Shown: piece by piece, positions 34,117 through 42,804 of the stretch
Layout of the letters: each line of letters starts with the position of its first letter
How positions within the stretch are numbered: position 1 is the stretch's first letter
Assembly (NCBI GenBank): GCA_964542915.1
Contig: CAZIVP010000003.1
Coordinates: forward strand, 186,001 to 250,000
Length of the DNA: 64,000 bases
Direction of reading: 5' to 3'
Source: CAZIVP01 sp964542915
GTDB taxonomy: Bacteria; Calditrichota; Calditrichia; Calditrichales; Calditrichaceae
Translations under genes and position numbers: made by a program
The notes under the pieces: model-generated
Databases searched by the model: none
What the model saw: only the letters and a program-made list of their open reading frames with translations
What the model was told of the DNA's origin: nothing

Positions 34117-35816
34117 TACCAGGCCGTTACCTTTGCAAAATCCTTGCGTTCATTGTCGTGCAGGTGGATGGCGCAAGCCAGACAGGGATCGAAAGAGTGA
34201 ATCGTGCGCAATACCTCCAACGGTTTATCTTCCTGTGCAATGGGGTTACCAATAAGCGAGGCCTCATACGGTCCCATGGCATCATCATCATTGCGCGGGC
34301 CCGCATTCCAGGTGGAAGGCACCACGGCCTGATAATTCTTTATTTTACCGCTGTCGATGACGACCCAGTGCGACAACGTACCGCGCGGCGCTTCATGGAA
34401 TCCAAAGCCGCGTTGTTCGCCTTTCGGAAATACCGGTTTTCGGAACGTCTCCATATCCCCCGATGAGATGTTATCGATTAACATCTTATAATTCTTCTTC
34501 AGCGTTTCGTAAAGCACGGCGCAACGAACGGCTCGGGCCGCATGTCGCCCCAGGGTGGAGTGCAAGGCTTCGAGACCGGCGTTCAGTTTTCCGACGGCGT
34601 TAACTTTATCCAGAGCCATATGGGCGTATTTCTTCGTTTCCGGATGGCCCGCCGCATACATGCCCAGTACATTGGCCAACGGCCCCACCTGAGCCGGCGC
34701 ATCTTTAAAGGTGGGCGCTTTTACCCAGGAATATTTACCGTTGTCGTTGAAATCGGTGTAGCGCGGTTTGGTCTCCTCTTCCCACGGATGGCGGTTCCAG
34801 TCCCCGTCGTACCAGGAATGTTTAATACTCTCTTTAACGCTCTTTTTGAACAAATCGTCCTGGAAACTCTCGATCGGCATAAAGCGACCGACGTCGCCTT
34901 CCGGTATGTATCCGCCCGGCGTCCCAAACACCGTTCCTTCGGGATCTTCGGGAAAATCCGGTACCGAAAGATAATTGGTAACGCCCGCGCCGTACCGGAA
35001 CCAATCGGGATAGAAAGCCGCCACAGCAGCCACGTCCGTCAGATATACATCCTTTATAAAGCTGCCGATCTCGTCGATGAGCGATTTGATGTAATAGAGG
35101 CGTTCGAAATTCAGAGCCGATTGACTGTCGGGATTGATGGGATTGGCAACGCCGCCCACCGCCAAATTTTGAATATGGGGCGTTTTACTTCCCAGGATCG
35201 TTACAATCTGGTTGGCCTTGCGCTGGTATTCGAAAGCCTGAAGATAATGAGCCGCTCCGATCAGATTGACTTCGGGCGGTAATTTCATGGCCGGATGGCC
35301 CCAATAACCGTTCGCAAAAATACCCAACTGGCCGGACTCAACAAAACCTTTCAGTCGCTCCTGCACATTTTGAAAATCACGCACACTGTTATTGGGCCAG
35401 GGCGATAAACTTTGCGCCAGTTTCGCCGTCTGTTTGGGATCGGCCTTTAAAGCCGACACCACATCCACCCAATCAAGAGCCGAAAGATGAAAGAAATGAA
35501 CCACGTGATCATGAATTCCGTGGGCCGCTATAATCATATTTCGGATAAATTGTGCATTTTTAGGGATCGACATGTCCAGCGCATTCTCAACGGCGCGGAC
35601 GGAAACAATAGCGTGCACCGTCGTACACACGCCGCAAAAACGCTGGGTGTAAATCCAGGCGTCGCGCGGATCCCGCCCCTGTAAAATATTCTCGATGCCG
35701 CGCCACATCTGACCGGACGACCAGGCATTGGTTACATTGCCGTTATCCACCTGGCAATCAATGCGCAGATGTCCTTCGATTCGGGTAACGGGATCGACCG
35801 TGATTCGTTTTGCCAT
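34116..35816 (-). CDS. hybC: [NiFe] hydrogenase large subunit, group 1 (HybC type)
   Basis: The 566-residue catalytic subunit carries the nickel-iron site. The L1 motif is RFCGVCTTVHA (Cys61, Cys64) and the C-terminal L2 motif is DPCLACAIH (Cys545, Cys548, His551). A 15-residue tail (552-566) after His551 is expected to be removed by the adjacent protease. The start at 35816 has AAGGAGG eight bases upstream. The gene order small subunit, ferredoxin, NrfD-like cytochrome subunit, large subunit, protease matches hybOABCD of E. coli, a membrane-bound hydrogen-uptake enzyme. Accessory hypA-F genes are not in the window. Confidence 0.96.
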   Translation of the reverse strand: MAKRITVDPVTRIEGHLRIDCQVDNGNVTNAWSSGQMWRGIENILQGRDPRDAWIYTQRFCGVCTTVHAIVSVRAVENALDMSIPKNAQFIRNMIIAAHGIHDHVVHFFHLSALDWVDVVSALKADPKQTAKLAQSLSPWPNNSVRDFQNVQERLKGFVESGQLGIFANGYWGHPAMKLPPEVNLIGAAHYLQAFEYQRKANQIVTILGSKTPHIQNLAVGGVANPINPDSQSALNFERLYYIKSLIDEIGSFIKDVYLTDVAAVAAFYPDWFRYGAGVTNYLSVPDFPEDPEGTVFGTPGGYIPEGDVGRFMPIESFQDDLFKKSVKESIKHSWYDGDWNRHPWEEETKPRYTDFNDNGKYSWVKAPTFKDAPAQVGPLANVLGMYAAGHPETKKYAHMALDKVNAVGKLNAGLEALHSTLGRHAARAVRCAVLYETLKKNYKMLIDNISSGDMETFRKPVFPKGEQRGFGFHEAPRGTLSHWVVIDSGKIKNYQAVVPSTWNAGPRNDDDAMGPYEASLIGNPIAQEDKPLEVLRTIHSFDPCLACAIHLHDNERKDFAKVTAW

Positions 35817-35839
35817 TTATATATCCTCCTTCAACATTA

Positions 35840-36976
35840 TTATGCGTGTTTTACTGCCGGAAGTACCGGAAAACGTTTGATAAAATAGAGGTAACCCATA
35901 ATTTCGATAGCGATGATGCCTACCGTGATCATGATTTCCTGGAAGGCCGGGAAGTAGTGATAACCGTGCCCCGGATTAAATACGATAATGAACGCATCGA
36001 ATCGGTACAGAGCGCCGGCCAGCACAATGAGTATCGAAGCGATGAACAATAAGTGGGGTTGAGTGCGATAGGCTTGCCGGAAAAGCATGACCATCGCCGC
36101 CGCAAATAGGACGGTTTCGATCCAAAACATGGATCCTGCCAAATCGAGGGCAAACATCTCTGCGGCGCGACCGCGGTATATGATATCCCCGAACCGGATC
36201 ACAAGAAATAACAGCAACAACCAGGGTATGTAACGGGAAAGCTTCGATAACAACGACATTTCCAGCGGCCGTTTCAGTCCAACCGAAGCGAATAAGGATT
36301 CGAAGATGACCATAGCATAGCCCAGCGCAATGGCTGTAATCAAGAATAACAGCGGTATAAACAGCGTCTGGTACAAGGGAGAAAGCTTTTCCCCGGCGAC
36401 GATCATCAATCCGCCTAATGAGGACTGATGCAAAGTCGGCAATAAAACGCCAAGGCCGATAAAGAAAAACATAGTGCGATTGATCAGACGCAATGGCTTG
36501 TCTTTTTGCAGCTTCCGGAAAATGGCGGGTGAAAATTCGATCCAGAGAACAACGACATAGAGCGAGACGCAAAGGGCCACCTCGAACATAATGGAATTAG
36601 GATTGTAATAGGCGGGCAAAAACACATTGTGTAACTGCCACCAGCGCCCCACATCAATATAGATGGAAATGATCGCAAGCGTGTAGCCAAACATACTGAC
36701 CAATAGCGCCGAGCGGACCAGCGGATGATATTCTCCGCGGTTAAAAATATAAACCAGCAACGCCATGGCGTATCCTCCGCAGGCGAAGGCCGTGCCCGTG
36801 ACCACGTCGTATACAATCCACAACCCCCAGGGATAGCCGTCGTTTAAATTGGTTACGCTGCCCAATCCGAATACGAAGCGCTTAATAATCAAAATGATAC
36901 CGATTACAGCGAGGATGGTCAGCACTTTGAACGGTTTTGTCCAGATTTTACCGTCAATGGGTTTAAGTAAAGTCAT
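35840..36976 (-). CDS. hybB: Hydrogenase membrane subunit, NrfD/HybB family
   Basis: The 378-residue integral membrane protein has about ten membrane helices and the NrfD/PsrC fold features, including the conserved NDGYPWGLWIVYDVVTGTAF loop. It passes electrons from hydrogenase to quinone and, like other NrfD-type subunits, needs no heme. The frame continues to 37009, but the ATG at 36976 is preceded by GAGGAGGG seven bases upstream and is chosen. It is 23 bases upstream of the large-subunit gene and 13 bases after hybA. Confidence 0.93.
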   Translation of the reverse strand: MTLLKPIDGKIWTKPFKVLTILAVIGIILIIKRFVFGLGSVTNLNDGYPWGLWIVYDVVTGTAFACGGYAMALLVYIFNRGEYHPLVRSALLVSMFGYTLAIISIYIDVGRWWQLHNVFLPAYYNPNSIMFEVALCVSLYVVVLWIEFSPAIFRKLQKDKPLRLINRTMFFFIGLGVLLPTLHQSSLGGLMIVAGEKLSPLYQTLFIPLLFLITAIALGYAMVIFESLFASVGLKRPLEMSLLSKLSRYIPWLLLLFLVIRFGDIIYRGRAAEMFALDLAGSMFWIETVLFAAAMVMLFRQAYRTQPHLLFIASILIVLAGALYRFDAFIIVFNPGHGYHYFPAFQEIMITVGIIAIEIMGYLYFIKRFPVLPAVKHA

Positions 36977-36989
36977 CGTGCGCCCTCCT

Positions 36990-37973
36990 CTACTCGCCTT
37001 TGTCTTCATGTTTTGTGTTCCTGAAAGCAGCCGCTACCAGGCCTCCCAAAAGAACCAGAGGCGCTATTAGATTGTAATACAACGTGTGCTGTAACTTTTC
37101 CGATTTACCGCTGGCCGAATGCGGCGGTAATTTGGGTAAACCCAGTTTTTCGAACGGAACGGCGGATAATACGAAGTACTGCGTACCGCCGCCTTCATGC
37201 TCGCCGTACACATGATTGATATAACCATGTACGGGGCGGCTCTTTTTGTCATCGGAATGTACGGTATGGAGCGGATAGGCGTATTCCTCGCCTTCCTTAC
37301 GTTCAACACGTCTTTTCGCTTCCGCCAGAATTTCATCCACGGTTCCGTAAATGGTTGCACCGGTGGGGCACGCCTCGCAACAGCCCGGTATTTTGCCTTC
37401 GGCAAGGCGATGTTCGCAGAAGAAGCACTTTTGTAATTTGGGGAAGGCTTCATCGTATTCAAACTTTGGAATCACATAGGGACAGGCCATCTGGCAGTAA
37501 CGACAACCGCAGCAGGCGTCTATGTTCCAGCCGACGATGCCTGTCTTTTCATCTTTAATCAGAGCGGAAGTGGGGCAAACCGACTGGCAATCGGGCTCCG
37601 CACAGTGCATACACGCAGACCGTATAAACGAGAAACCGTCCACGGCCCGGTCCTTCACTGTGCCGTCGCCGTTTTTATATAGCTTGATTTTAATATATGA
37701 TTGCGTGGATAAATCCGCTGCGGAATCCCAGACCTTATTGACGCCATGCCAGCGGTCCAGCTCCGAATGTTCCACCTTCAGATCGTTAGCCTCTTTACAA
37801 CCCACTTCGCAGGTTTTACAGCCGATACAAAGCGTTGCGTCGTAAAGGATAGCCGGCGCATCGGGATTCCTTCCGCGATGCTGCCACTCCCGGGCGCGGA
37901 CCGATTTAGCTCCGGCCGCGGTAGCAGCGCCGACGGAAAGAACTTTGAAGAAATCTCTGCGTTCGATATTCAT
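36990..37973 (-). CDS. hybA: Hydrogenase iron-sulfur subunit HybA with Tat signal
   Basis: The 327-residue ferredoxin-like subunit has a Tat signal (RRDFFKVL at the N-terminus) and four cysteine clusters: CIGCKTCEVGC, CMHCAEPDCQSVC, CCGCRYCQMAC and CFFCEH with CCEAC. These would carry four [4Fe-4S] centres. A C-terminal hydrophobic helix (YYNLIAPLVLLGGLVAAAF) may anchor it to the membrane. The start at 37973 has AGGAG eight bases upstream; the longer frame to 38042 runs into hybO. It wires the small subunit to the HybB membrane subunit. Confidence 0.95.
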   Translation of the reverse strand: MNIERRDFFKVLSVGAATAAGAKSVRAREWQHRGRNPDAPAILYDATLCIGCKTCEVGCKEANDLKVEHSELDRWHGVNKVWDSAADLSTQSYIKIKLYKNGDGTVKDRAVDGFSFIRSACMHCAEPDCQSVCPTSALIKDEKTGIVGWNIDACCGCRYCQMACPYVIPKFEYDEAFPKLQKCFFCEHRLAEGKIPGCCEACPTGATIYGTVDEILAEAKRRVERKEGEEYAYPLHTVHSDDKKSRPVHGYINHVYGEHEGGGTQYFVLSAVPFEKLGLPKLPPHSASGKSEKLQHTLYYNLIAPLVLLGGLVAAAFRNTKHEDKGE

Positions 37974-37986
37974 CTTTCCGTCTCCT

Positions 37987-39156
37987 TTATTTGTTTTGGT
38001 CTTGATCGGCTTTGTCTTCAGTATCGGTTTCCGCCTCTCCAACCTTCTTCAGATTTTTGGAGATTTTAATTGCCGATGCAGCGGCGGCGCCTCCGGCTGC
38101 GCCGACGATCAGCGCCGCTCCCGATCCCATACCGCCGCCTTTATCCTGGTTAATATCGGGAAACATGGCGGGCGGCGCTGCCGTGAACACGCTGGCCTGT
38201 TGGAATATCGGTTTGGTAAATCCAACTTCCTTTTCGGTACAGCCGAAACAGGGGTGGCCAGTGCCAACCGGCCAGGCGTTGGCGCCCACATCGCCGTACA
38301 ATTGCACCGGACAATTGGCGTGGGTTTCCGGTCCCTTACATCCTATTTTATACAGACACCAGCCGTTGCGGTGGCCGTAATCCCCGAATTCATTGACAAA
38401 TCGTCCGGCATCGAAATGCGGCCGCCGTTCGCAGTTTTCATGCACCAGGCGACCGTATGCAAACTTGGGTCGCGATTTGGCGTCCAATTGCGGTATTTTC
38501 TGTAAGGTCAGATAATAAAGGACGGTCGAGAGCAAATTGTAAGGGCTGGCCGGACAACCCGGTAAATTGATGACCGTGTGATCGGGAATAATTTCATGGA
38601 TGCCTTTTGCGCCGGTGGGATTGATGCCTGCCGATTGGACGCCGCCCCAGGAAGCGCAGGATCCGATAGCCACAATGGCGCCCGCTTTAGGAGCCAATTC
38701 TTTAATGATCTGTAAAGCGGTTTTGCCACCGATCTGGCAGTAAATGCCGTCATCCCTGGTGGGCACCGAGCCTTCCACGACCAGAATAAATTTACCTTCA
38801 TTAGCCTCAGCGGACTGGTGAAGGGCCGCTTCGGCCTGGTGGCCAGCGGCCGCCATCAGGGTTTCGGAATAATCCACTGAAATTAAATCCAAAACAAGAT
38901 GCTCCACCGTGGGATGCGTCGCTCTTAAAAGCGATTCGGTACAACCCGTGCACTCCTGAAAATGAAGCCAGATCACCGGCGGCCGTTTCGGATCTTCGAT
39001 CGTCTTGGCAATCAAATCGGCCATTCCCAGTGGCAACCCCATTGTGGCCGTAATCGCCGTACAAAATTTCAGAAAATCCCTGCGGGAAACGCCGCGTACT
39101 TCGGATGGGCCCCGGTCGCTCGCGCCCTCTCCCTTATTCATGTTTCTTCTGGACAT
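37987..39156 (-). CDS. hybO: [NiFe] hydrogenase small subunit with Tat signal (HybO type)
   Basis: The 389-residue subunit holds three iron-sulfur clusters that carry electrons from the active site. A twin-arginine signal SRRDFLK is at residues 24-30, so the enzyme is exported folded with HybC. The proximal-cluster motif ECTGCTESLLR and the GCPASP and GHPCFGC motifs are present. A C-terminal hydrophobic, Gly/Ala-rich segment (GSGAALIVGAAGGAAAASAI) is a likely membrane anchor. The ATG at 39156 has GGAGG seven bases upstream. It lies 112 bases after the small HypC-like ORF. Confidence 0.96.
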   Translation of the reverse strand: MSRRNMNKGEGASDRGPSEVRGVSRRDFLKFCTAITATMGLPLGMADLIAKTIEDPKRPPVIWLHFQECTGCTESLLRATHPTVEHLVLDLISVDYSETLMAAAGHQAEAALHQSAEANEGKFILVVEGSVPTRDDGIYCQIGGKTALQIIKELAPKAGAIVAIGSCASWGGVQSAGINPTGAKGIHEIIPDHTVINLPGCPASPYNLLSTVLYYLTLQKIPQLDAKSRPKFAYGRLVHENCERRPHFDAGRFVNEFGDYGHRNGWCLYKIGCKGPETHANCPVQLYGDVGANAWPVGTGHPCFGCTEKEVGFTKPIFQQASVFTAAPPAMFPDINQDKGGGMGSGAALIVGAAGGAAAASAIKISKNLKKVGEAETDTEDKADQDQNK

Positions 39157-39268
39157 ACCTGTTCCTCCGATTGTAAATACGCTCTATAGTTATCGAAATA
39201 TGATTCATTTTGAATACGGCCGTCACGTTTGGCTACAACATACCTCTTTACCAAAATTAAGACAGCGA

Positions 39269-39496
39269 TCACATTTCTTCGGGCCGGTTCGGCCCTTCCA
39301 CCAGATGTTCCACGCTCACAATTTCGCATTTATAGTTCACTTTGACGGTATCGCCGAGGTGAACATCCTCCAAACCGTCGAGATCGATATTGAGATAGTA
39401 AGGATCGCACAGAATCTTGCCATACCGTTTGTTTTCGCCCACATGGATTTCCACGATATGACCGGAAAGTGCTCGTTTTACAGGACGTTGGCTCAA
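39269..39496 (-). CDS. Small HypC-like beta-barrel protein
   Basis: The 75-residue frame starts at a TTG (39494-39496) with GGAG nine bases upstream and is the first gene after the sigma-54 promoter. Its core SGHIVEIHVGENKRYGKI followed by VHLGDTVKVN matches the HypC/HupF pattern (LxIPGKVVEI ... VKVGDYVLVHAG) in layout and length. It lacks the N-terminal Met-Cys that HypC uses to carry iron during maturation and ends in a different tail. It could be a diverged maturation or regulatory relative, or a coincidental OB-like fold. The position ahead of hybO supports a hydrogenase-related role. Confidence 0.6.
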   Translation of the reverse strand: MSQRPVKRALSGHIVEIHVGENKRYGKILCDPYYLNIDLDGLEDVHLGDTVKVNYKCEIVSVEHLVEGPNRPEEM

Positions 39497-39532
39497 TACA
39501 CCGGACTCCGTTTCATAACACGGATATATAAA

Positions 39533-39548
39533 GGCAATAATTATGCCT
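39533..39548 (-). promoter_or_regulatory. Sigma-54 (-24/-12) promoter of the hydrogenase operon
   Basis: On the minus strand the sequence AGGCATAATTATTGCC matches the sigma-54 consensus TGGCAYRNNNNTTGCW at 14 of 16 positions, with the obligatory GG and GC exactly 10 bases apart. It lies about 37 bases upstream of the first start codon (39496), and the gene immediately upstream encodes a sigma-54 activator. Expected start of transcription is near 39522. Confidence 0.8.
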
Positions 39549-39598
39549 TAACCGGAATATGCGTAAAATGGGTTTTAACAGGGAAAGAGTTTGTATAA

Positions 39599-39640
39599 AT
39601 TTGCGGAAATCCGTAAATCTATTTATGGTTTTCCGCAAAT
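39599..39640. promoter_or_regulatory. 42-bp dyad: candidate activator-binding sites
   Basis: The 42-bp region is a near-perfect palindrome: 18 of 21 pairs match, with perfect 11-bp outer arms ATTTGCGGAAA / TTTCCGCAAAT and a centre TAAATctATTTA. It also reads as two related 18-bp dyads, TTTGCGGAAATCCGTAAA (39600-39617) and TTTATGGTTTTCCGCAAA (39622-39639), 22 bp apart centre to centre. They sit about 85-110 bases upstream of the predicted start, where activators of sigma-54 promoters bind. The right arm overlaps the last codons of the activator gene, so a terminator role is an alternative, but no U-tract follows. Confidence 0.65.
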
Positions 39641-40621
39641 ATGCGGCAATTTTTCATGCAGCAATTCATATTTTTTGAGTTTATCCCGGAAGGTGGAAAG
39701 ACTCATTTTGAGCAGCCGGGCGGCCTGGGATTGGTTGCAATCCGTCTCGCGCAGGGCTTTCATCAATAGATTCGCTTCAAGACAGGAAACGACCTGTTCA
39801 AAGCTCATGGATTGCTCGTAAAAACAACGGTCGCAGGCTTTCATCAATTCGCCCATGCCATCGGCGTGCCGTATCTCCTGCGGCAGTTCACGTAATTGGA
39901 TGGTATCTTCTGCAAAAAGCGCCAGGCGCTGCACCACATTCCGCAGTTCCCGCACATTGCCCGGCCACGAATAGGCAAGCAGCGCTTTCATGGCATCTTC
40001 CGATACGTTTAAATGGTTATCGGAAGCGTAACGCCGTAAAAAATATTCGACCAAATACGGTATATCTTCGCGCCGTTCACGTAACGGCGGTATGGAAATA
40101 GGCACCACATTGATGCGGTAATAGAGGTCCGAACGGAAATTACCTTTTTCGATCAATATTTTCAGGTCAACTTTGGAGGCCGTGATCAGTCGGACATCTA
40201 CCGGGATGGCATCGGTACCGCCGATTCGCATTAGCTCCCGGGATTCGAGCACACGCAATAGTTTGGATTGAATGCTCATGGGTACGTCATCGATATCATC
40301 CAGGAATATGGTTCCGCCATGGGCCATTTCGAACAGACCCCGTTTTTCGGAGTGGGCGGATGTAAATGCGCCCTTTTCATGACCGAACAATTCGCTTTCC
40401 AGTAATTCCGCCGGTAAAGCCGAGAGGCCAACTTTAACAAAGGACTGATCACGCCGATCGCTGCTGTGATGGATATAATCGGCAAAAATCTCTTTGCCCA
40501 CGCCGGTCTCTCCGACCAATAAGACCGAACTGTCCGAAGCGGCAATCTTATCGATCTTATCGATGATATCCTCGATTTGAGGATTCCTGGTAATTAATTT
40601 TACCGGTTTTTCCTCTGGCAT
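39623..40621 (-). CDS. Sigma-54-dependent transcriptional activator lacking a sensor domain
   Basis: The 332-residue protein is an AAA+ enhancer-binding protein. The Walker A is GETGVGKE (37-44), the sigma-54 contact loop is GAFTSA (84-89, the common form is GAFTGA), and Walker B is GGTIFLDDID (102-111). The R-finger region RSDLYYRINV is at 163-172, and a Fis-type HTH ends the protein (NQSQAARLLKMSLSTFRDKL). No receiver, GAF or PAS domain precedes the ATPase. Cysteines 263, 266, 280 and 295 (CX2C-X13-C-X14-C) lie between ATPase and HTH. It directly precedes the hydrogenase operon, whose promoter is sigma-54 type, so it is probably that operon's activator (inference). Confidence 0.92.
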   Translation of the reverse strand: MPEEKPVKLITRNPQIEDIIDKIDKIAASDSSVLLVGETGVGKEIFADYIHHSSDRRDQSFVKVGLSALPAELLESELFGHEKGAFTSAHSEKRGLFEMAHGGTIFLDDIDDVPMSIQSKLLRVLESRELMRIGGTDAIPVDVRLITASKVDLKILIEKGNFRSDLYYRINVVPISIPPLRERREDIPYLVEYFLRRYASDNHLNVSEDAMKALLAYSWPGNVRELRNVVQRLALFAEDTIQLRELPQEIRHADGMGELMKACDRCFYEQSMSFEQVVSCLEANLLMKALRETDCNQSQAARLLKMSLSTFRDKLKKYELLHEKLPHICGKP

Positions 40622-41109
40622 CGCTTCCTCACCCCTTTTATGTTTTTACGTATCTGTTTTTATATCAGCATTTTGAATTAAATGTTTGCGATTTAAATCT
40701 ATTTAACCAATCCCCATGCCGGATTCATCCATGGCCATAATCAAGCTGATTTTTGAAAGGGTTTGATGTATAAATATGTTAAATGGCACAACAAAACCGT
40801 TATTGATTTGAATTTTTTTAATTCGTTCCTGTTAAATGACAGCATTTGTATTTAATACAATTTAGTTAAAGTTTATGCAAACCTCAATAACGATGTAATT
40901 CTGTTGACGACATCCATTAGGTGGGACATTATACATGCAGAAGTTGCCTGTCCGGTAATCTCCACTACGATCGATTTCGGCAGAAGATAACGTGCCGGTT
41001 TTCCACCGCCATACTCAAGGAGGCGCGTGTAGATCCGTTTTGAAAGCGATTCATCGCCGGAAACGCCGGACCTTCGTGCCCATCCTTGAGATTCAAAAGA
41101 AACGCATTT
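40622..41109. other. Intergenic region between activator gene and NAGPA-type gene
   Basis: This 488-base space holds no supported gene. Its left part, upstream of the activator start, is A+T-rich and contains TTTGCG (40685-40690) followed by TAAATCTATTTA (40694-40705). The same 12-mer forms the centre of the 42-bp dyad on the other side of the activator gene. Its right part is the 3' flank of the NAGPA-type gene; no intrinsic terminator with a U-tract was seen. Confidence 0.45.
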
Positions 41110-42804
41110 TTAATTCAGGAGCAACAGCTTAATACTCTTCGTACTTTTGCCAGCCTGCAGCCGGCAAAAGTAAACGCCGCTGGCGGCGGCTTCACCGTAA
41201 TCGTTGCTACCGTTCCAGTAAAAGCGCACATTCCCTCCTGCGAGTTTTCCTTCGTGGAGGGTTTTCACCAGCCGGCCTGCGGTGTCAAATACCCGTAATT
41301 TGACCGGGGAGGTTCCCATTTGTTTGGGAACGCTTAGCTCAATAACCGTTCCCGCATTAAACGGATTGGGATAATTTTGACGGAGGACCAACCGCGCCGG
41401 TTGTAACGCCTGTTGTTCGCGATCAATCGATGTGGCCGTCGTGTCGTTGGCAACCAAACGAATGGCATCGGCCACGATATATGTGCCGTCGCTTGCACCA
41501 TCGGTGATGCGGACGATCGCAGAATCGTCCTTTTCGAAATAAAAACGGCCAAACGGTACCCATGTGGCATTGTTTGCCGACTGATCCATATAGACCGTAT
41601 CCACGCCGTTCCGATGCTCCGTAATGAACGGCGTATCGGTACAGCGATTAAACGCCGCCACCCACCAGGCTTGCAGTTCGTATTCGGCGGTCGTGCTAAC
41701 CGGTACTGCAAAACGGGCGTACGCCGAACCGTCGCCTTTTTCGTTGAGCATAGAGGGCGTATCTCCCCAGTAACCGGCATTGGCTGTTTGAAACCAACCG
41801 CTTCCATATAACCGGCATTCCGGATCACCCGTGTCGATTACAGTTTCGATTAGCGGCTCTTTGGGCAAATTCAAAGAATCCTTGTGTACGACCGCCAATA
41901 TCGAAGGCACTCCGCGGACCTCCGACGGCGAATTGACATATTGATCGCCGACGGCCATCTGCGTCGATCCGCCGCCATCCAGATTCATGGCCTCCACACA
42001 ACCCAGATCTACCAGAATCTGAGCCATCTCTGGTAATCCCAGACCTGCGCTTTGCGATTGCCGGCCGTCTGCGACGAATAAAATGACATGGTTTTGCGCG
42101 GTATATCCCACCGCCGTTCGGGGATCGCCGTTATCATATCCGGCGGAGCCCCACAGTATTTCCTCGTCATACGTAACATGCACCGCACTGTCCTTTACCA
42201 GCGTAGGCACACCACCGATGCCCAGCATCACTTCGGCAAAAAGCGTACCTTCTTCTTTTGCGGGCGCCGGAAGCGGGTCGTTGTCCAGGTAGGTATACGG
42301 CAGGGGTTGATCGAATTTATACAAACCGTTGATGGTGCCGTCAAAATGATAAATCCAATCAACCGAAAGGACGCCGGTGGTATCCATACTGAACAAGCTG
42401 CGAATGACGGGATACGGCTCGTCGGCGCCGGTAACTTCCTCACGGTTCACACTGCTTACATTCCTTGCTTTTATTCGACCGATGGGATAAATGACCGCGG
42501 AAACCGAAATATCGCCGCTGAAAAATCCGCCATTAATGGCGGCGTAAGCGCCGGCATCATTGGTAAAATCGGTAACCAGTTTTCGGCTGGAAGATATATA
42601 AGGCCGAATGGTAAGGTCTTCACGATTCAAATCCACATCGAGATAATACGCATTAAGAGCAGGATCACTTCGATGGCCTTCATACAAGCGCAGCCCTTCG
42701 GGAAGTGCATAATCGGTATTTTCCTGCCACTGGATTTCGTCCGCAGTCAGCGGACCGCAGATTAATAACAAACCAACGATGATTATAAAACGTTTTGTTC
42801 TCAT
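41110..42804 (-). CDS. Secreted phosphodiester glycosidase (NAGPA domain) with golvesin-like and T9SS domains
   Basis: The 564-residue protein has a signal peptide (RFIIIVGLLLICGPLTA). An NAGPA/DUF2233 domain follows (about 50-315) with the diagnostic AINGGFFSG, RTAVGYT and NLDGGGSTQMAV motifs. Next is a golvesin/Xly-like beta domain (about 335-465; YGSGWFQTANAGYWGD to YIVADAIRLV), and then a T9SS sorting domain (about 475-564; QNYPNPFNAGTVIEL). NAGPA enzymes cleave sugar-1-phosphodiester linkages such as those in lysosomal glycans or wall polymers. The ATG at 42804 overlaps the GH38 stop by four bases. It is the last gene of the long glycan locus. Confidence 0.87.
   Translation of the reverse strand: MRTKRFIIIVGLLLICGPLTADEIQWQENTDYALPEGLRLYEGHRSDPALNAYYLDVDLNREDLTIRPYISSSRKLVTDFTNDAGAYAAINGGFFSGDISVSAVIYPIGRIKARNVSSVNREEVTGADEPYPVIRSLFSMDTTGVLSVDWIYHFDGTINGLYKFDQPLPYTYLDNDPLPAPAKEEGTLFAEVMLGIGGVPTLVKDSAVHVTYDEEILWGSAGYDNGDPRTAVGYTAQNHVILFVADGRQSQSAGLGLPEMAQILVDLGCVEAMNLDGGGSTQMAVGDQYVNSPSEVRGVPSILAVVHKDSLNLPKEPLIETVIDTGDPECRLYGSGWFQTANAGYWGDTPSMLNEKGDGSAYARFAVPVSTTAEYELQAWWVAAFNRCTDTPFITEHRNGVDTVYMDQSANNATWVPFGRFYFEKDDSAIVRITDGASDGTYIVADAIRLVANDTTATSIDREQQALQPARLVLRQNYPNPFNAGTVIELSVPKQMGTSPVKLRVFDTAGRLVKTLHEGKLAGGNVRFYWNGSNDYGEAAASGVYFCRLQAGKSTKSIKLLLLN

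Noticed and set aside
34542..35282. 246-codon plus-strand ORF opposite the hydrogenase large subunit
   Set aside because: Shadow frame opposite a gene with invariant nickel-binding motifs.
42088..42765. 225-codon plus-strand ORF opposite the NAGPA-type gene
   Set aside because: Antisense shadow of a gene with clear domain motifs; no ribosome-binding site and no recognisable domains.
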